Of a DNA stretch of 64,000 nt, positions 7,535 to 15,151 are shown one piece after another; within the stretch, counting starts at the first letter, position 1, and the number at the start of each line of letters is the position of its first letter. Below the pieces are notes generated by a model. The model did not search any database, had not been told where the DNA came from, and was given only the letters and a program-made list of their open reading frames with translations. Both the position numbers and the translations under genes were made by a program. The stretch spans positions 1,364,001-1,428,000 of the forward strand of contig NZ_CP109178.1 of the NCBI RefSeq assembly GCF_036248255.1, given 5' to 3'. Source of the DNA: Streptomyces sp. NBC_01717 (GTDB lineage: Bacteria; Actinomycetota; Actinomycetes; Streptomycetales; Streptomycetaceae).

Positions 7535-8971
7535 ATGGAGTGGTTCACCGCAGATGGCTACTGGCTCAGCCGGCTGATCTTCCAGCGGGCTCTCGCCGGC
7601 ATCTATCTGGTCGCCTTTCTCGCCGCCGCGCTCCAGTTCCGGGCGCTGATCGGCGAGCGCGGCATGCTCCCGGTGCCGGAGTTCCTGCGGCGTACGGACT
7701 GGCGGGAGGCCCCGGGTCTCTTCCGCCTCCACTACTCCGACCGCTTCTTCGCCGCCGTCTGCTGGACGGGCTGCGCCGTCGCGGTCGCGCTGCTCGCGGG
7801 GGTGGACTCGTACGTTCCGCTGTGGGCGGCGATGCTGCTGTGGCTGCTGCCCTGGGCGCTGTATCTGTCGATCGTCCAGGTCGGTCAGGTCTGGTACAGC
7901 TTCGGATGGGAGTCGCTGCTCCTGGAGACCGGCTTCCTCGCCGTCTTTCTCGGCAACGCCGGTACGGCTCCGCCGGTCCTGGTGCTGTGGCTGCTCCGTT
8001 GGGTGCTGTTCCGGGTCGAGTTCGGCGCCGGACTGATCAAGATCCGCGGCGACGAGTGCTGGCGCAGGCTGACCTGTCTGGACTTCCACCATGAGACCCA
8101 GCCGATGCCGGGCCCGCTGAGCTGGTTCTTCCACCGGCTGCCGAAACCGCTCCACCGGGTCGAGGTGGCGGCCAACCATGTCACCCAGCTCCTGGTCCCG
8201 GTGCTGCTGTTCGCCCCGCAGCCGGTGTCGAGTGCCGCCGCCGGGCTGATGATCGCCACCCAGCTGTGGCTGGTGCTGTCCGGGAACTTCGCCTGGCTGA
8301 ACTGGGTGACCATCACCCTCGCCCTGTCCGCGGTCGACTGGTCCTTGGTGGCCACACCGCCCGCACAGTCCGCCCCACCGCTCTGGTACGAGGTGGTGGT
8401 CATCGCCGTCACCGCGCTGGTCGTGGTGCTCAGCTACCGTCCGGCGCGCAACCTGGTCTCCCGCCGCCAGGTGATGAACCGCTCCTTCGACCCGCTTCAT
8501 CTCGTCAATACGTACGGTGCGTTCGGCAGCATCAGCCGGGTCCGCCTGGAGATCGTGGTCGAGGGCACCGACGAACAGCTGCTCCACCCGGGCACGGCCT
8601 GGCAGGAGTACGGCTTCCACGGAAAACCGGGCGATCCGCGCCGGCTGCCGCGCCAGTTCGCCCCGTACCATCTGCGGCTCGACTGGCTGATGTGGTTCGC
8701 GGCGCTGTCCCCCGCCTACGCACAGTCCTGGTTCGGCCCGTTCGTGGAGCGGCTGCTGGAGAACGACCGGGACACGCTGCGGCTGCTGCGCCACAACCCG
8801 TTCCCCGACGTCCCGCCCGCACACATTCGCGCCAGCGTGTACCACTACCGGTACACGACCTGGCGCGAACTGCGGGCCACCGGACGCTGGTGGCACCGCA
8901 CCTATGTGCGGGACTTCATCCGGCCTGTGTCGCTCGGTCCCTCGTTCCTCAGCCCGACCAGGCGACCTTGA
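7535..8971 (+). CDS. Lipase maturation factor (LMF1-like) membrane protein
   Basis: The 478-aa protein shows the LMF family pattern: an N-terminal WLSRLIFQRALAGIYLVAFL membrane segment, several further TM helices, the loop FGAGLIKIRGDECWRRLTCLDFHHETQPMP about one third in, and a soluble C-terminal part with TYGAFGSISRVRLEIVVEGT and QFAPYHLRLDWLMWFAAL. In animals LMF1 helps lipase folding in the ER; bacterial members are uncharacterised. ATG 7535 (or the adjacent GTG 7532) is chosen because homology starts at MEWFTADGYW. It is the third gene of the operon. Its 3' end overlaps the convergent fucosidase by 23 bases. Confidence 0.85.
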   Translation: MEWFTADGYWLSRLIFQRALAGIYLVAFLAAALQFRALIGERGMLPVPEFLRRTDWREAPGLFRLHYSDRFFAAVCWTGCAVAVALLAGVDSYVPLWAAMLLWLLPWALYLSIVQVGQVWYSFGWESLLLETGFLAVFLGNAGTAPPVLVLWLLRWVLFRVEFGAGLIKIRGDECWRRLTCLDFHHETQPMPGPLSWFFHRLPKPLHRVEVAANHVTQLLVPVLLFAPQPVSSAAAGLMIATQLWLVLSGNFAWLNWVTITLALSAVDWSLVATPPAQSAPPLWYEVVVIAVTALVVVLSYRPARNLVSRRQVMNRSFDPLHLVNTYGAFGSISRVRLEIVVEGTDEQLLHPGTAWQEYGFHGKPGDPRRLPRQFAPYHLRLDWLMWFAALSPAYAQSWFGPFVERLLENDRDTLRLLRHNPFPDVPPAHIRASVYHYRYTTWRELRATGRWWHRTYVRDFIRPVSLGPSFLSPTRRP

Positions 8972-11309
8972 AGACCCAGGCGTGCTTGCCGGTCCTCCGG
9001 GCACCCGCCGGTACGTCGATCACCAGCGAGCCGCCCGTGGTGCGCCAGTGGAGCGGCCGGTCGTAGCCGAGCAGGGTGACCCGGTCGCCGCTGCGGATCG
9101 GCACCGGGGCCTCGACGGTGAGGGTGGCGCCGGGCTGTGCCAGCGAGTGGATGTAGAAGGCCTTGTCCGGCCGGACGGTGAACCGCAGGTCCTCGCCGAG
9201 CTGCGGCATCCGTGACCAGTACGTGGTCCCGTGGATGGCTTCGCCGTTGATCTTGAGCCACTCCCCCGTCTCACGCAGCCGACGCTGCATGATCTCGGGG
9301 ATCGTGCCGTCGGCCTTCGGTCCGATGTCGAGCAGGAAATTGCCGTTCTTGGAGACGATGTCGACGAGCGAGTGCACGACCTCCTCGGTCGTCATGTACT
9401 TCTCGTCGGGTGTCTGGGCGTTGTAGCCGTACGAGAACGGGTCGAGGCCCCGGCTGGATTCCCATTTCGCCGTGACGATCTGGTCGTACGTCGTGTATTC
9501 GGGCGTCGTGAAGTCGTATGTCCCGATCCCGGAGCGGTTGTTGACGGTGACATCGATGGGCCTGGCCCGGTTCTTGGCGTGGTTGAAATACTCGGACAGC
9601 ACCCGGTGGCTGTCGTTGTCGCCGCCTATGTCGCACCAGAGGATCTCGGGGTCGTACCCGTGGACCAGCTCCAGCATCTGCGGGCCCTGGAACTCGGTGA
9701 CGTAGTCCTTGCCCGCCGTGTATCCGGTGTACGGGACGGGCTCCAGGGTGTACGGGTTGCGCGGGGCGTGGCCCATCCAAGGGTGGTCGGGGTTGAACCA
9801 CTCGGGCATCGAGAAGTACAGCCCTCGGTGCAGTTCCGGGGTGTAGCGGCGCGAAGCGTCGAAGAGCTCCTTGACCAGGTCGCGCCCCGGCCCCATCTTC
9901 ACCGCGTTGCGGTCGGAGAGCTTGGTGTCCCAGAGCGCGAAGCCCTCGTGATGCTTGGAGGTGAGGACGTGGTACTGCGCGCCCGCGTCCCGGAACAGCT
10001 CCACCCAGGACCGGGGGTCGAACCGCTCGGCGCGGAACTGCGGGATGAAGTCGTCGTAGTCGAAGGACTCGCCGTACGTGTCGCGGTGGTGGGCGTACGT
10101 CGGGTTGTTGGGGTCCTGCATCTGGTTCCAGTACCACTCGGCGTACTGCGTGCCCACCGGCGCCCAGGCGGGCACCGAGTAGACCCCCCAGTGGATGAAG
10201 ATGCCGAACTTCGCCTCCTGGAACCAGTACGGCGCCTGGTGGGTGGAGAGGGAGGCGTCGGTGGGCCGGTAGTCCGGGACGCCGAGGGTGAGCGAGCGGC
10301 GGACGGTGGCCGCCTGCTGTCCGCGGCCGCGCGCGACAACGTTGCCGTCCTGAGCGGTGCCGGGTGCGGTGCCCGGCCTGCTGCGGATGCCGATCCGGAC
10401 GCGGGCCTGGTCGCCGGGGGCGAGCCGGGTGATGCGGGCGGGTTCGACGGTACGGGCTCCGGGGACGTCCACGGAGAGGCTGAGGCCGTCGGCGGCGAGG
10501 ACGGCGACGGTGCCCGCGTTGACGACGGTGGCCTCGACGCTCTGCGCGCCGGAGTCCAGCAGCGAGGTGGTGGAGTGCGCGTCCCGCAGGGACAGTGCCC
10601 GCCCCTCGGCGGCCGGCTGGAGCGACAGCGCGAAGATGTGCAGTGATGAGCTGTTGGCCTCGGCGGGCCGGGTGGTGGGCAGCGTCAGCGCGACCGCTTC
10701 CCTGGTCGGGTCGAGCGCGATCTCGGTGACGGCGATCGAGACCTGGTGCGCGTCCTTGTCGCCGTCGGGGCGGTAGCGGTACGGGGCGGTGAGCGCGCCG
10801 CTGCCGGAATACCAGTCGGGGCCGCCGAGGGCGGGGGTCGATGTGGTGCCGTCCGCGTAGTGGACGGTGGCCTGGCCGGAGGCGGCGCCGTAACTGCATG
10901 CGGTGAGGAAGAGCCCGGAGAGGTAGCGGCCGGGCGGCAGGTCGATGCGCTGGCCGAGGGCGACGATGTTGTTCTTGGCACCGGCGCCGGAGGCGGGGAA
11001 GAGGAACGTGGTGCCGTCGATCTCTCTTTCTCCTGCGGGGAGCTCCTCACCGGGGAACGTGTAGCCGGAGCCGTCGAAGTCGCCGCCACGGGCCTCGGCG
11101 GTATCGATGCCGTCATTGTCGAACCAGCTGTCCAGGGGCACGGGGACGGCGGCGGGGACGGTGCCCCAGTCGCTGCGGTGGGCGTCCGGCCCGGGGAGTG
11201 CGGCTCCGGTTCGCGGGGCCGCATCGGCGGTGGCGGGGGTGAGCAGGGCGGCGCCGACTGCCGCCCCTGCCGTCATTCCGAGTACATGGCGTCTGGGAAG
11301 TTCGGTCAT
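8949..11309 (-). CDS. Secreted GH29 alpha-L-fucosidase (Tat substrate)
   Basis: The 786-aa protein starts MTELPRRHVLGMTAG, a twin-arginine signal, then a beta-sandwich/NEW3-like N-terminal half (about residues 60-340), and a GH29 barrel from about 350 (APYWFQEAKFGIFIHWG, then TSKHHEGFALWD). The aspartate of ILWCDIGGD is the likely nucleophile. It should release alpha-linked L-fucose from glycans outside the cell. The ATG at 11309 lies only 8 bases from a -10 hexamer and has no Shine-Dalgarno, so the mRNA is probably leaderless or nearly so. The 3' end overlaps the convergent lipase maturation factor gene. Confidence 0.9.
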   Translation of the reverse strand: MTELPRRHVLGMTAGAAVGAALLTPATADAAPRTGAALPGPDAHRSDWGTVPAAVPVPLDSWFDNDGIDTAEARGGDFDGSGYTFPGEELPAGEREIDGTTFLFPASGAGAKNNIVALGQRIDLPPGRYLSGLFLTACSYGAASGQATVHYADGTTSTPALGGPDWYSGSGALTAPYRYRPDGDKDAHQVSIAVTEIALDPTREAVALTLPTTRPAEANSSSLHIFALSLQPAAEGRALSLRDAHSTTSLLDSGAQSVEATVVNAGTVAVLAADGLSLSVDVPGARTVEPARITRLAPGDQARVRIGIRSRPGTAPGTAQDGNVVARGRGQQAATVRRSLTLGVPDYRPTDASLSTHQAPYWFQEAKFGIFIHWGVYSVPAWAPVGTQYAEWYWNQMQDPNNPTYAHHRDTYGESFDYDDFIPQFRAERFDPRSWVELFRDAGAQYHVLTSKHHEGFALWDTKLSDRNAVKMGPGRDLVKELFDASRRYTPELHRGLYFSMPEWFNPDHPWMGHAPRNPYTLEPVPYTGYTAGKDYVTEFQGPQMLELVHGYDPEILWCDIGGDNDSHRVLSEYFNHAKNRARPIDVTVNNRSGIGTYDFTTPEYTTYDQIVTAKWESSRGLDPFSYGYNAQTPDEKYMTTEEVVHSLVDIVSKNGNFLLDIGPKADGTIPEIMQRRLRETGEWLKINGEAIHGTTYWSRMPQLGEDLRFTVRPDKAFYIHSLAQPGATLTVEAPVPIRSGDRVTLLGYDRPLHWRTTGGSLVIDVPAGARRTGKHAWVFKVAWSG

Positions 11310-11317
11310 GACGTCCG

Positions 11318-11346
11318 ATGATTGGAGCGTGGCGTGGACCTGTCAA
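11318..11346 (-). promoter_or_regulatory. Leaderless-type promoter of fucosidase
   Basis: On the minus strand TTGACA (11346-11341), 17 bp, then AATCAT (11323-11318), followed 8 bases later by the start codon. ATCGGA overlaps the -10, and a second copy (CATCGGATGACTGG) is at 11386-11399, about 40 bp upstream of the -35. These resemble the motif at the left-edge aldo/keto reductase promoter. Confidence 0.55.
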
Positions 11347-11385
11347 TGATATTTTCCAGACAGAACGAAACTCCATCCCCGCAAC

Positions 11386-11399
11386 CATCGGATGACTGG
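11386..11399. promoter_or_regulatory. Upstream copy of ATCGGAT-type motif
   Basis: CATCGGATGACTGG on the plus strand, similar to CATCGGATCACTTGG at 146-160. It is a candidate second operator for the fucosidase promoter. Confidence 0.35.
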
Positions 11400-11460
11400 A
11401 TGTATCTGCCGTCGGGCCGGTCGGCCCGACCGGTGCTGCCGAGTCGCCGGATCACATGCC

Positions 11461-11500
11461 GAAGCCCCGGCTCTCCGTGATGGCGGAGGGCCGGGGCTTC
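11461..11500 (-). terminator. Strong hairpin terminator after the 57-aa ORF
   Basis: GAAGCCCCGG pairs with CCGGGGCTTC and the inner CTCTCCG with CGGAGGG (one G-U), a 17-bp stem with a 6-base loop, about 50 bases past the stop of the small ORF. A smaller hairpin (GTCGGGCC/GGCCCGAC) follows at 11411-11430. Confidence 0.7.
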
Positions 11501-11552
11501 CGAGCTGACGGACCGGGGCGAGTAATCGGGCCGCGCGGGTCGGGCCGGAGGA

Positions 11553-11726
11553 TCAGTCGATGCCCGGCAGGATGTGCGGCTCGGCGAGGTCGTCCTCGTA
11601 GCCGGCCAGCCGGATCGGTGCGGACCTGGCCCAGACCTCGATGTTCCGGAGCTTTTCGGGCCGCTTGGCCTGCTTGCCGTTTCGCTCCGCCGGTCGCTTC
11701 TCGTGCTTCGTCAGTTCTGGTGTCAC
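11553..11726 (-). CDS. Small hypothetical protein, 57 aa
   Basis: A GTG at 11726 preceded by AAGGAG opens a 57-codon frame. The product has a charged N-terminal half (MTPELTKHEKRPAERNGKQ, then AKRPEKLR) and a less basic C-terminal half (NIEVWARSAPIRLAGYEDDL, then AEPHILPGID). It has no signal peptide or cysteine. A strong terminator follows 50 bases later, so it is probably a stand-alone transcription unit. I do not recognise the family. A leader/core-like division could suit a RiPP precursor, but no modification enzyme lies beside it; a small regulatory or structural protein is equally possible. Confidence 0.6.
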   Translation of the reverse strand: MTPELTKHEKRPAERNGKQAKRPEKLRNIEVWARSAPIRLAGYEDDLAEPHILPGID

Positions 11727-12005
11727 CGCGCACTCCTTAGTGTCACGTCACCCCGGGCGGCGCCGAGCCTCCGGCCTCAGTAACCGGAAATCGACTGCCC
11801 ATGAGGGGCAGGGGCAGGAACAGTTCGGTCGCGGTGGCGCCGGGTGTGGATCGGGGACGGCGGCCTGGTTACAGACCTGTCCCAGGACGGCCGAGGAGGT
11901 TTCGTGGATCCCTTGGTGGCGTCCGTGCACATCAGACTAACCAAATGAGCGCGTCCGCGCTCGATGGAATGCGTGCGGTGGGTCACTTTCGGACATCCGG
12001 GTGAT

Positions 12006-13490
12006 CTACCAGCCTGCGGGCGCGTAGTCCTTGAGGAAGCAACCGAACAGATCTTCGCCCTCTTCACCTCGTACGATCGGGTCGTAGACCCGGGCGGCGC
12101 CGTCGACCAGGTCCAGCGGGGCGTGGAAGCCCTCCTCGGCCAGGCGGATCTTGTCGGGGTGCGGACGCTCGTCGGTGATCCAGCCGGTGTCCACGGCGGT
12201 CATCAGGATGCCGTCCTTCTCGAACATCTCCTGGGCGCTGGTGCGGGTGAGCATGTTCAGCGCGGCCTTGGCCATGTTGGTGTGCGGGTGGCCCGCGCCC
12301 TTGTAGCCCCGGCTGAACACGCCCTCCATCGCCGAGACGTTGACCACATAGGCCCGCTTGGCGGCCGTCGCGGCCATCGCCGGGCGCAGCCGGCTGATCA
12401 GGATGAACGGCGCGGTGGAGTTGCAGAGCTGGACCTCGAGCAGTTCGATCGGTTCGACCTCTTCGACCGTCTGGATCCAACTGTTGGTGTGATGCAGGTC
12501 AGGCACGAGACCGCCCGCGTCGATCGCGGTGCCGGCGGCGATACGTTCCAGCGACGCGGAGCCGGTGACCAGGGCGAGCTCGGTGACGTCCTGAGCGGTC
12601 AGGCCCTCCTTGCGGGCGGCGGGCAGGGCCGCGACGCGGTCGACCGAACCGCTGCCGAAGGTGCCGATGACCTCGGCGGCGGGCAGCTCGCCCGCGGGCA
12701 GCGGGGCGGATTCGGCACTCACCAGCTCGCTGTACGCCTGCGGGGAGCGGCGCACCGTCTGGGCGGCGTTGTTGATCAGGATGTCCAGCGGCCCCTCGGC
12801 GGCGACCGAGTCGGCGAGCGCGACGACCTGGGCGGGGTCGCGCAGATCGATACCGACGATCTTCAGCCGGTGGATCCACTCGGCGCTGTCCGGCATCGCC
12901 TTGAAGCGGCGGATCGCGTCGTTGGGGAAGCGTGTGGTGATCGTGGTGTGCGCGCCGTCGCGCAGCAGCCGCAGCGCGATGTACATGCCGATCTTGGCGC
13001 GGCCGCCGGTGAGGAGCGCCCGGCGCCCGGTGAGGTCGGTGCGGGCGTCGCGGCGGGACCGGTTCTCCTTGGCGCACTGCGGGCAGAGCTGGTGGTAGAA
13101 CGCGTCGACCTCGATGTACCGGGTCTTGCAGATGTAGCAGGACCGGGGCCGCTGAAGTATCCCGGCGATCTCGGCACCGGCCGAGGAGGACGGCAGGACG
13201 CCCTGGGTCTCGTCGTCGATGCGTTCGGCCGACCCGGTGGCTGTGGCTTCGGTGACGGCCTTGTCGTGCGCGGTCTTGGCGGCCCGGCGCTCCTGGCGGC
13301 GGCGCTGCTTCACCGTCCGGTAGACACCGGCGGTGGCGCGGCGCACGGCGATGGCGTCCGGGTGGTCGACCTCGATGGAGTCGAGTTCGTCGAGCACGCT
13401 CAGGCAGACGGCCAGCCGCTCCGGGTCGATACCGGGACCGAACTCCTCGATACCGGGAGCGAGCTCCTGGCTGTCCTCTGTCACCGTCAT
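12006..13490 (-). CDS. SDR-family oxidoreductase with N-terminal zinc ribbon
   Basis: The 494-aa protein has a helical N-terminus (1-110), a four-cysteine zinc-ribbon motif (CYICK ... CPQC, about residues 118-140) and a Rossmann SDR domain (GRRALLTGGRAKIGMYIALR, about 155-175; NNAA motif near 250). The SDR part carries an insertion of about 70 residues after NNAA. The usual YxxxK active-site motif appears as TNMAK, so the catalytic Tyr is Thr. Function is therefore uncertain: reductase, or a nucleotide-binding protein. ATG 13490 is chosen for AGGAA at 8-bp spacing, and the longer frame would run into the divergent sigma gene. Confidence 0.7.
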   Translation of the reverse strand: MTVTEDSQELAPGIEEFGPGIDPERLAVCLSVLDELDSIEVDHPDAIAVRRATAGVYRTVKQRRRQERRAAKTAHDKAVTEATATGSAERIDDETQGVLPSSSAGAEIAGILQRPRSCYICKTRYIEVDAFYHQLCPQCAKENRSRRDARTDLTGRRALLTGGRAKIGMYIALRLLRDGAHTTITTRFPNDAIRRFKAMPDSAEWIHRLKIVGIDLRDPAQVVALADSVAAEGPLDILINNAAQTVRRSPQAYSELVSAESAPLPAGELPAAEVIGTFGSGSVDRVAALPAARKEGLTAQDVTELALVTGSASLERIAAGTAIDAGGLVPDLHHTNSWIQTVEEVEPIELLEVQLCNSTAPFILISRLRPAMAATAAKRAYVVNVSAMEGVFSRGYKGAGHPHTNMAKAALNMLTRTSAQEMFEKDGILMTAVDTGWITDERPHPDKIRLAEEGFHAPLDLVDGAARVYDPIVRGEEGEDLFGCFLKDYAPAGW

Positions 13491-13670
13491 TGCCGTTCCT
13501 CTGTCACTGGTCATGGGGTCACTGATCGCGGGCAGAGCGCCCCGATCAAGTTTGCCATGCGACGGGCGCTGCTCCGTTCGCGTGAAGCGGCGCGCGAAAA
13601 GGGGGCATGACTTCGCCGAGGCCGGGCAGGAGCGCGTTGACAGCATTCCGCCGTAGGGGAGGACGACGTC

Positions 13671-14549
13671 ATGGCAGCCAGGTCCGCACGGACGACCGAA
13701 GTGATGGGCGTACCGGCACAACGGATCGAGCAGACCAGTGGGCTGCCACTGGTCGGGGACGCCGGCAGCGTCGCACCGAGTGATGCTCGCGCACTCTCGA
13801 AGCTGTTCTTCGACCGCCTCCAGGATCTGGAGGAGGGGACGCACGCGTACGCGTACGCCCGCAACACCCTGATCGAGATGAACATCTCACTGGTGCACTT
13901 CGCCGCGTCCCGCTTCCGCAACCGGGCCGGAGACGACGCCGAGGACATCGTCCAGGTCGGCACGATCGGTCTGATCAAGGCGATCGACCGGTTCGACCTG
14001 TCCCGGGAGGTCGAGTTCGCCACCTTCGCCGTGCCGTACATCGTCGGCGAGATCAAGCGGTTCTTCCGTGACACGACGTGGGCCGTCCATGTGCCGCGGC
14101 GGCTGCAGGAGCTCCGTGTCGATCTTGCGAAGGCCAAGGAACGGCTCGCACTGGAGCTGGACCGGGACCCCACGGTCACGGAGCTCGCCGCGCATCTGGA
14201 GCTGTCCGAGGACGAGATCATCGAGGGTCTGGTCGCCGCCAACGGTTACGCGGCAGGGTCCCTGGACACCCATGCGGTCGACAGCGACGACGGCAAGGAC
14301 CGGCGTACCTTCGCCGATGTGCTGGGCGCACCCGATCCGGCCATGGAGAGCGTCGAGAATCTGCATGCGCTGGCGCCGCTCCTCGCCGGGCTCGACGACC
14401 GCGAACGCAAGATTGTACAGATGCGCTTCGGTGCCGAGATGACGCAGTCGGAGATCGGGGCGGAGCTGGGGGTCTCCCAGATGCATGTGTCCCGGCTGCT
14501 CTCCCGGATCGTGAAGCGGCTGCGTACCGGCATGTGCGTCGTCAGCTGA
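13671..14549 (+). CDS. SigB/SigF-family RNA polymerase sigma factor
   Basis: The 292-aa protein is a group 3 sigma-70 factor. Region 2 runs from RNTLIEMNISLVHFAASRF through DIVQVGTIGLIKAIDRFD and EFATFAVPYIVGEIKRFFRD; region 3 is VHVPRRLQELRVDLAKAKER; region 4 is the helix-turn-helix MTQSEIGAELGVSQMHVSRL near the C-terminus. This is the standard pattern of Streptomyces SigF/SigB paralogues that govern stress and sporulation genes. ATG 13671 follows GGGGAGGACGACGTC. A RsbW-like ATPase gene follows by about 100 bases. Which of the several paralogues it is cannot be decided here. Confidence 0.9.
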   Translation: MAARSARTTEVMGVPAQRIEQTSGLPLVGDAGSVAPSDARALSKLFFDRLQDLEEGTHAYAYARNTLIEMNISLVHFAASRFRNRAGDDAEDIVQVGTIGLIKAIDRFDLSREVEFATFAVPYIVGEIKRFFRDTTWAVHVPRRLQELRVDLAKAKERLALELDRDPTVTELAAHLELSEDEIIEGLVAANGYAAGSLDTHAVDSDDGKDRRTFADVLGAPDPAMESVENLHALAPLLAGLDDRERKIVQMRFGAEMTQSEIGAELGVSQMHVSRLLSRIVKRLRTGMCVVS

Positions 14550-14651
14550 ACTGCGTCGTCCACTTTTGCCTGGAGTGAGACCGTTCGCCGGGGGTAGGCG
14601 CACGGTGAGACATGGTCACCGACCATCCCTGCGTCGCCCTGGCTGGAGCAC

Positions 14652-15107
14652 ATGAACGATCAGGTCACCCTGCGGCCGACCGGCCGCCCGTACGGGCATC
14701 GGCCCACGGAGGTGCTCCGCAGCGCCGCGGCGTTCGACGGCGAGCCCGGCTGCATCGCGCAGGCCCGGGCCCTCGCCGACAGCTTTCTGGCGCGGCTGGC
14801 GGCCCAGTCGCGGACGGCGTTCGGTGAGCACACCCGGGGCGATCTGATGCTGGCGGTCAGCGAACTGGTCACCAATGCCGACCGGTACAGCCAGGGCCCG
14901 TATCTGCTGGAGCTGGAGGGCACCGCCGAGCGGGTCAGCGTCACGGTGTACGACAGCAACACGGCGCTTCCGCTGTTCTACTCCCCCGACCCGACCCGCC
15001 CCGGCGGTCACGGCATGGAGATCGTCACCGCCCTGTGCGACCGGCTCACCGCCGAGCGGGTGCCGGTGGGCAAGCGGATCCGGGCCGAGTTCGAGCTCAG
15101 CAGCTGA
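14652..15107 (+). CDS. ATP-binding regulator (RsbW-like HATPase)
   Basis: The 151-aa protein is a single GHKL-type ATPase: MLAVSELVTNADRYSQGPY (N box), VTVYDSNTALP (G1-like) and GGHGMEIVTALCDRL (G2). Streptomyces encodes many such anti-sigma-like proteins. Its place right after a SigF-like sigma gene makes that sigma factor the natural candidate partner, either as serine kinase of an anti-anti-sigma or as direct anti-sigma factor. Pairing is inferred from position only. A hairpin (ATGGTC/GACCAT, 14612-14626) precedes the gene. A bidirectional terminator follows immediately. Confidence 0.8.
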   Translation: MNDQVTLRPTGRPYGHRPTEVLRSAAAFDGEPGCIAQARALADSFLARLAAQSRTAFGEHTRGDLMLAVSELVTNADRYSQGPYLLELEGTAERVSVTVYDSNTALPLFYSPDPTRPGGHGMEIVTALCDRLTAERVPVGKRIRAEFELSS

Positions 15108-15109
15108 GC

Positions 15110-15141
15110 CGTGGGGTGGGCGGGACGCCGCCCACCCCACG
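15110..15141. terminator. Bidirectional terminator between convergent genes
   Basis: A perfect 14-bp stem (CGTGGGGTGGGCGG / CCGCCCACCCCACG) with a GACG loop fills the 44-base gap between the HATPase stop and the GH92 stop. Confidence 0.8.
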
Positions 15142-15151
15142 ACCACGCCGG

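Noticed and set aside
11801..12004. 67-codon plus-strand frame MRGRGRNSSVAVAP
   Set aside because: No Shine-Dalgarno, Arg/Gly-rich composition typical of shadow frames.
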